Shown here: piece by piece, positions 21,480 to 27,264 of the stretch
How positions within the stretch are numbered: position 1 is the stretch's first letter
Layout of the letters: each line of letters starts with the position of its first letter
Source: Brachionus plicatilis
Taxonomy: Eukaryota > Rotifera > Eurotatoria > Ploima > Brachionidae
DNA length: 27,264 bases
Direction: 5' to 3'
NCBI GenBank assembly: GCA_010279815.1
Contig: QEOQ01000433.1
Coordinates: forward strand, 259,747-287,010
Program-made: the position numbers and the translations under genes
Notes under the pieces: model-generated
What the model saw: only the letters and a program-made list of their open reading frames with translations
Told to the model about the DNA's origin: nothing
Database searches by the model: none

Positions 21480-24400
21480 ATGCGTAAAATTCTGTTCGGT
21501 CTTTGGATTGTTCCTGCTTTGTTGGGACATGTATTTGCTGATTCAACAATGAACATCACCTTGTCTCCGTTGAATAGCTGTGCCACTGCCACTGATTTAA
21601 AAGTAGGAGATTTTTGTCTTTTTGAAATGGTAATTCGTGTGCCATCGTCAAATACGACCATGATGCATGTTGAACTATTCACTTCGGACAACAGCAGCAT
21701 AATGATTGCCCAATTGTGTAAGCCCACAATTACCATTGGTAGCAACTACAACATTGATAAAGCGCCCATTCCTGTCCTTTCATCCAGTTTGGAAAATTTT
21801 CAAGTTTTTTTTTAAATAAATTTTTTAAAATATTTATTTATTTATTTATTTAGTTTGACCAAGCAGTTATTGATTTTGGTACAATAACAAATTCGGGAAA
21901 TTTAGCGAGTGATGAAGCTAATTCAATTAAGATAACTTTTAATGTGGTTGTAATTGAGAACACAGAACCAGATGGCAGTCAATTATGGATAACTGCTGGA
22001 GCTGAGTATTATGAAGGAAATGAGATTTGGATCGGTCAAACCAGTTATACTTATAGAACAGACACTGATGTAGCCTAAAATTATTACCTTTTTATTTATT
22101 TAAATTTTTTTTCAAAGCCTTCTAATGGTACTCCAAGTCCAAGCTTTGAGGCTGCTTCTTCCTCGGCTAATACTGAAATTGGAAAGTTCGGAACTTTTGA
22201 AAGCCAATTGAAAATTGAGGGTCGCAGAATTGTGAATTTGTCTTTAAGTGCAGTGTCAAATGATTTAACTAACAATGCAGTGACTGTGTGTTCAATAAAT
22301 ATTAAGGTAAGAGTTTAATTAGCAGGTTAATTGAAAAGGAAGAAAATTTTTTATGTAGCTATTGAACCAATCTTTTTTTAAGAATTTAGTTAGATTATAA
22401 GTAATTAAGTAATTTTTAAGTAGAATGTATTGATTTTTTTAAAATAATAATTTCGAAATTCCTCTATTTTTTTATGAATTCCTTTAAAAAATGTAAATTC
22501 TAAACTTAAATCAAAAATTAACAACTAGAATTTTGAAAAAATGAAAATACTTTTTAATCCTTGATTTGAATTAAAATGGAAAAGTTTGAAAAAATTTTAA
22601 CAAAATTCTAAGTAGAAAGAAAATTCAAATAACTCTCTTTCTAATGGTTTTTCTAATGGTACCGTATCCCCTTGTTTAGCGACGCATGCTTTAATACCAT
22701 AAGTAGGATATTTGGTGCATGGCCTAACATAGACCTCACAATGTTAAATTTTTTATTTTAAAAGTCCTATGGGTCACATAGTCGATACATATTAAAAACG
22801 TAGCGTTTATAATAGAAATTCAAATAGAAAAGCAGAGCTTCAAAAAAAGTCTTTATTAGAGACCCGGGGTTTTAAACTTAAAAAAAATTTAATATAAAAA
22901 ATATTGATTGAGTTTATTTTATAGATGCAACGTTAGAGTTATGGTAAAAAAAATATTAAATATAATAAAAAAGTTTAATTTTAATTATTGACCCGGCATT
23001 TAAATTTAAAAATTTAAGACAAAAAAGAGAATAAAAAAATTTAAAAAAAAATTATTTTTTCGATTTATTCTTAGAACCTTTTTTTCTTTTTTGTATTTTT
23101 TTTGATGATTGGTATTTTTTTTTATTTTAATATTGAAAGTTTTGTTTAAGTGTCAAAAGATTTTTTAACTTTAATTACAAAATTGAGCTTTAAAAATTTG
23201 AAATCTTTATTAAAAAAATTAATTTTCGTAGTAGAGTGACATTATCAGCCTATCGATATGACATACTTTTAACAAATTTAGAAACTCTAAATTATTTATT
23301 TATTCATAAATACTAAAAGAAGTATGGAAAAAAATAGAATTCTGTGGAAAATTGCGGAATCTTTATTAAAAAAAAATTAATTTTCAATTTTATAAATTTT
23401 ACAATTTTTTTTGCTATTCAAGAGCGCTGGATGGTGTTTTGGATGTTTGGATAGTACAAAAGCTTATATCAGATCTGTGTACTCAAAAGAAAGAAATGTT
23501 GCTACTTTATCTTTGGGAAAAATAGTCAATATTGGAATTAATACTCTAAATCAGACTGGAAATAGTCACATTGACATATTTGTAGCTTACAGAGTCTCAC
23601 ATTTGGCCAAGGAGTCGGATACATCGGAAATTACACTGACTGCAAGCATTAATGGTGCTGACACATCGTTCGTTCATACTGTGACTGTTGCAGCTGCTGA
23701 AAGCCAAATAATAGTAAATTAATGAAAAAAATTTAATTCAAGTTTGGTTAATTACCAATTTAAGGCACCAGTACCAACTGTGACAACTGTAGGCATCAAC
23801 AATCCAGTGTCTATTTTTCAAGCATTTAATATTACGATGATAATCGATTTTCCACAAGATTATAACAATTTCATGGAAGTGGAGTCTGTTCCGGTTCACG
23901 ACACTGTTGACGGGTTGCCTAGGGCCAAAATTTGCTCGGCTGTAGTGACTTCAAGTGGTGAGAATATGCCGTGTCCAAAGTGTATGAACAAAGCAAAATT
24001 AAATTCATTTTCTCTCAATTCTTCGCTGTATTCAACACATGATGGAATGACTTGGTCTCTGGGATCTGTCTTAAACTTCAATTTAAGGACCACAAATGAC
24101 AACCCTGAAGTGAACAAGATAACGTAAGAAAATAATAAATAAAAACATTTTTTTGTTAAAGCTAGAAATTAATTTCAAATATTTAATTTGTCAGGATTAA
24201 TTACCACATTATTTGATTATATTCATGCTACTAAATAAAAGAAAAGAAAAATTTCAACTATCAAATATCAAAAAATTGATAAGCAAAGACTTTGCTTTAA
24301 ATGAGTTGAATTAGAAGTCAGGTTGCGTAGAGAAAGTTAATATTTTTTAAATTGATTAAAATTATTTAGTTAAAATTATGAGATAGAATTTTTTTTTAAA

Positions 24401-26976
24401 TCAATTAATTCTGATTTATTTTTTTAGTTAAGATCAAAATTTTGAAAAAATAAATATTTAAACTTTTTAAAAGTGAAAAATTTTCTTGTTAAAACCAGAG
24501 TTGTTTAAAAGTCATAGAGTCAAAGTCAATTCACTAGACTTGACTTGACATCTAGTTATTAAGGCGGCCACTATTATATCAATGTCTTTGAAATGACTTT
24601 ATTTAGAAAAAAAAATTTCATGTCAAGTCAAAAGCATTTTTTTTAATACCAGATAATTGTTAAGAAAAACAAAAAATAAGTTAAATATAATTAGCAAAAA
24701 ATTTCCTATTAATTTTATTAAAATAGAAAAATAAATTGGCTATTGCTCCGTAAGGTTACCTGAAGTGTCTTTTGATAAAATGTCAAAAGAAGAAAAAGCT
24801 CTGGCTTTAGGGTTTAAGATTTTTTCTCGAATCTTATTAAATGATAGCTAATATTATCTTTAAAAGTTTGATATTTTTTTTCACTAAAATTTTAGTTCCT
24901 AAATAAAAAATAGCTCGAAACTATTTTTCATCCAGTTTTTTATCCTCTATAAAATGACTTAATAGTATCATTGGGAATTTATTAAAAATAAAATCTTCAT
25001 ACCAAGTGACAATTGTCCTTTAAAAATGTGAAAAGGAATATTTACTTCTATGTATCTGTACATAGAAGTAGAACGACAAATTGGAACATTTAAAAAAGAA
25101 ATTGATAAAAATTAACAAAAAAAAATAAAAAGTATAAAATGCGAAATCTGCTTTGAATTCTTCCATCAGTCTGAAAACCAATAAAACAAAATAACTGTGT
25201 GAAAAAAAGGCCTATTGAAAAATAAAAAAATTTATGTAGTAGTTGTTGATGTACCTCTGAAGTAGTTGTTGATATTTTACGATTAATAAATTAAATTTTT
25301 TGATCTTTAAATTTCTTTACCTTTTCATAAATTTCCGAATAAAAAAATTCATTTTTTTAACTTTTTTATTTAGTTTTTCGTAGTGTTATTAAATCAAATA
25401 TAGTACTCAAAGAAAATTTTAAAAAATAACCAATATATGTTTAATTTTTTAAGAAATTAACAAAATAAATTATTAAAACTGTTGAACATAAAATTATTTT
25501 TTATTCAGATGTTTAAAACTGATTTATTATTTTTGATTCTGTTAAATAATTTAAAAAATAAATTTAAAATTTTTCCTAAAGTCTTATTTTTTAAGAATTT
25601 CGGTCGTTGGGCAAATACTCGACCATCCAAGTAACGTCCAAGGAGCCAATATATCAATACCTATTGGTATCACATTCGGCAATCAAACTATTTGGGTTAG
25701 CGATAATTCAATAATAATAGACAATGGTCCAAATTATTCATTAACAGTAAATAAAAAATTAAAAATTTTTTAATTTATTTTATTTTTTTAAATAAGAATG
25801 AATCTTTACCAACATTTTCGATATCTACCGCCGATACTGAGACATACACAGCTAAAATTAAGGAACCGAGAGCCATTTATTTTGACATGTACACAAAACC
25901 AGGCTCTGTATACCAGGAGATGGATATTGAAGTTTTAATGCCTGAAACTCTATTAGGAAGTAATACACCAGCGGCTACAGTGTGTACTGTCAAACTTCAC
26001 TATGTCGGTATGTACTCCACATGTGCTCAACAATTGTACATCAATGAGCCTGCCAATAATCACATAAGCTATTTACAGAAAATGATTAAGTTCAAAAATG
26101 ACAAAGCTATTGTTAAATTGCCAGCATTATGCAACTCGGCAGAGAGTGGATTTAACATGGATCCTATAGATGGACTTGTCAGATTTTGTAATTAAATATA
26201 AAAAATAGTAAAATAAAAAATAATTTTTATTTTTCAAAAAGTGATTTATTTTCAGTTGGATGATCATCCGGAAGTGCCATCTGAAAATTATGTATCAGTA
26301 GGCACAAAATTTACTACAGATCAAATCTACATAGGTTCAATAAAATTTACTAAATCTAACATTTTGCCAATGGCAGCAGCTGCAGGAGTACATTCTTTTT
26401 CTAATTTAACATCCATCACCGCAAGTGGTTCCACATTTTCTCCAGCCAATTTAATTGTTAAAATTCCTCCGAGCAGTTTATTTGGCTACAACCTAGAAGC
26501 CAGTAATAAAAATGAAATAATTAAATAAGCAAAAATATTAAATTTTATTTAGGCTTAATAACAAGTTCGCTGAGTGCAGGTAAAGCAACTTTGTGTACAA
26601 TTAGAATTTTGGATCAAGGAAACAATGTTCCTTGTTCAAATCAATTGAAGCATTCGTTTCAGTACTCAGAACAGCTTATTCGAAATTATGATTTTGCCAT
26701 TGCTGGTCCAATTTGTAGCATAAGTAATTTTAAGTAAAACTTTTTCTTCTTTTTATTAATTTTTTTAAAGATAACATTTCAAACAGTGTTAATAATGTTG
26801 ATGTTTGGGATGAAGATTCGGTCAATTTTCAAATTTTAACAAGAGCATCTCATGATGCCGTTGGTTCATATAGCGTAAATCTGGCTTTAATGGACCAGTT
26901 TTCGAACACAAGCCTCAAAACTGAAGCTTTTACATTTACATTGAATCCTTCAACAGTAGTTCTAGACACACCTGAT
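21480..26976 (+). CDS. Secreted modular protein, five related beta-rich modules (at least 10 exons, 853 aa, 3' end not certain)
   Basis: Exons inferred: 21480-21803, 21854-22069, 22118-22306, 23423-23713, 23765-24123, 25596-25746, 25797-26187, 26242-26502, 26553-26723 and 26771-26976. All junctions are GT-AG and phases agree, giving 853 codons in the window. The start MRKILFGLWIVPALLGHVFA is a typical signal peptide, so the product is secreted or extracellular. The rest is at least five modules of about 150-190 residues, predicted all-beta and with several N-x-S/T sites. Modules 2-5 share C-[ST]-x-x-[ILV]-x(3)-G-x(4)-C, at Cys 238/251, 397/410, 573/586 and 742/755. A second shared block is V-x-x-G-x-x-[FY]-x(3-4)-[IV]-[WY]-[IV]-G. 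Phase-0 introns fall between modules 1/2, 2/3 and 3/4, suggesting exon duplication. No membrane anchor is visible in the window. I do not recognise a named family; the general layout recalls DUF11-like extracellular repeat domains. Confidence 0.75.
22307..23422 (+). other. Intron 3 of the secreted-protein gene, with an unexplained insert
   Basis: It is bounded by AAG|GTAAGA and ATTCAAG|AGC. The section 22630-22870 has unusually high G+C for this window, a direct repeat of TTTCTAATGGT, and CCTATGGGTCACATAGTCG. GACCCGG followed by TTTAAA occurs twice (22861 and 22991), about 130 bp apart. These suggest a decayed insertion, but no coding frame or clear ends are visible. Confidence 0.5.
24124..25595 (+). 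other. Intron 5 of the secreted-protein gene
   Basis: It is bounded by ATAAC|GTAAGA and TTTTTTAAG|AAT, joining a Thr codon in phase 2. It contains a perfect 12-bp hairpin at 25043-25070 and otherwise A/T-rich sequence. The exon on each side continues the same module, so no coding part appears to be missing. Confidence 0.65.
25043..25070. repeat. Perfect 12-bp stem with TCTG loop
   Basis: TACTTCTATGTA, the loop TCTG, and TACATAGAAGTA form an exact inverted repeat inside intron 5 of the secreted-protein gene. No flanking T-tract or coding context gives it an obvious role. Confidence 0.85.
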
Positions 26977-27264
26977 GTAATTATTTTAATTATTATACAA
27001 ATACTATCAAAAATTTTAATTTAAATGATTATTGTTTTAAAAATTTAATATTTTAAAATTCTAAAGCTAAGTAATAAATTCATTTAATTAGATAAATATA
27101 CTTAGTACTCGGATTTGGGTATTTATAATGATGATCTTTTACAGCCAATACAGCTTTGTAGCTAATTTGTTTGCAAAATAAAAATATATTTTTGTCTTAT
27201 TTTAAATTATGTCTTTGAAGATTCCCTAATTTTTAAAGAATACTAGTATTTAGATTCAGCAATT
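26977..27264 (+). other. Start of next intron, or intron plus short terminal exon
   Basis: The tenth exon ends CCTGAT|GTAATT. A good acceptor, CTTTTACAG, occurs at 27136-27144. Using it would add P-I-Q-L-C-S and a stop at 27163-27165, followed by AATAAA at about 27177. That would end the gene here. Alternatively the intron is one of the long class and the gene continues past the window. I cannot decide between the two. Confidence 0.4.

Noticed and set aside
21476..21745. Minus-strand 89-codon ORF
   Set aside because: Antisense of the first exon of the secreted-protein gene, which has a signal peptide in the plus direction.
23896..24117. Minus-strand 73-codon ORF
   Set aside because: Antisense of exon 5 of the secreted-protein gene.
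27145..27165. Terminal exon of six codons for the secreted-protein gene
   Set aside because: The acceptor and downstream AATAAA are good, but so short an ending cannot be told from intron sequence without transcripts; recorded only as an alternative.

Overview
This window is eukaryotic nuclear DNA from an animal. It is extremely AT-rich, with introns and spacers mostly A/T homopolymer-like and coding exons clearly richer in G+C. The genes are split by GT-AG introns of two sizes: nine of 47-61 bp and five of about 1.1-2.4 kb. A non-muscle/smooth-type myosin regulatory light chain with the phosphorylatable TS pair points to Metazoa. The low G+C and mixed intron sizes would suit a small protostome such as a monogonont rotifer, but that assignment is inference from composition only.

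Layout. (1) 1-2889: AT-rich spacer with a possible minus-strand exon at the left edge and a decayed Cys-rich fragment resembling the tail of integrase-type transposon proteins (about 946-1095). (2) 2890-11202, plus strand: a five-exon gene, read here as a 925-residue divergent Hsp70-like protein. It has a charged N-terminal extension of about 270 residues and a nucleotide-binding domain whose phosphate and adenosine motifs are degraded, while the substrate-binding beta domain is better kept. Its first intron holds an AT-rich tandem repeat and its third a Tc1/mariner-type MITE. (3) 11269-11824, minus strand: a two-exon myosin regulatory light chain gene, tail to tail with the Hsp70-like gene (66 bp between stop codons), with a TATA box just upstream. 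(4) 11825-21479: a long gene-poor stretch with two small divergent ORFs (minus 13960-14136 and plus 14334-14510), degenerate about 200-bp repeats (14589-15350, one related copy near 17300), several short coding-like relics, and a 283-bp near-perfect palindrome running into a decayed LINE-like reverse-transcriptase tail (20269-20722). (5) 21480 to at least 26976, plus strand: a gene of at least ten exons for a secreted protein built of five related modules, each about 150-190 residues. Modules 2-5 share a C-x12-C motif with a glycine eight residues after the first Cys. I do not recognise a named family.

The genes look functionally unrelated and independently transcribed. The two most notable items are the Hsp70-like protein with an apparently disabled ATPase fused to a charged extension, and the modular secreted protein with its repeated cysteine signature. 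All exon joins here were inferred by eye from reading frame, splice dinucleotides and family alignment from memory; no transcript or database search was possible.
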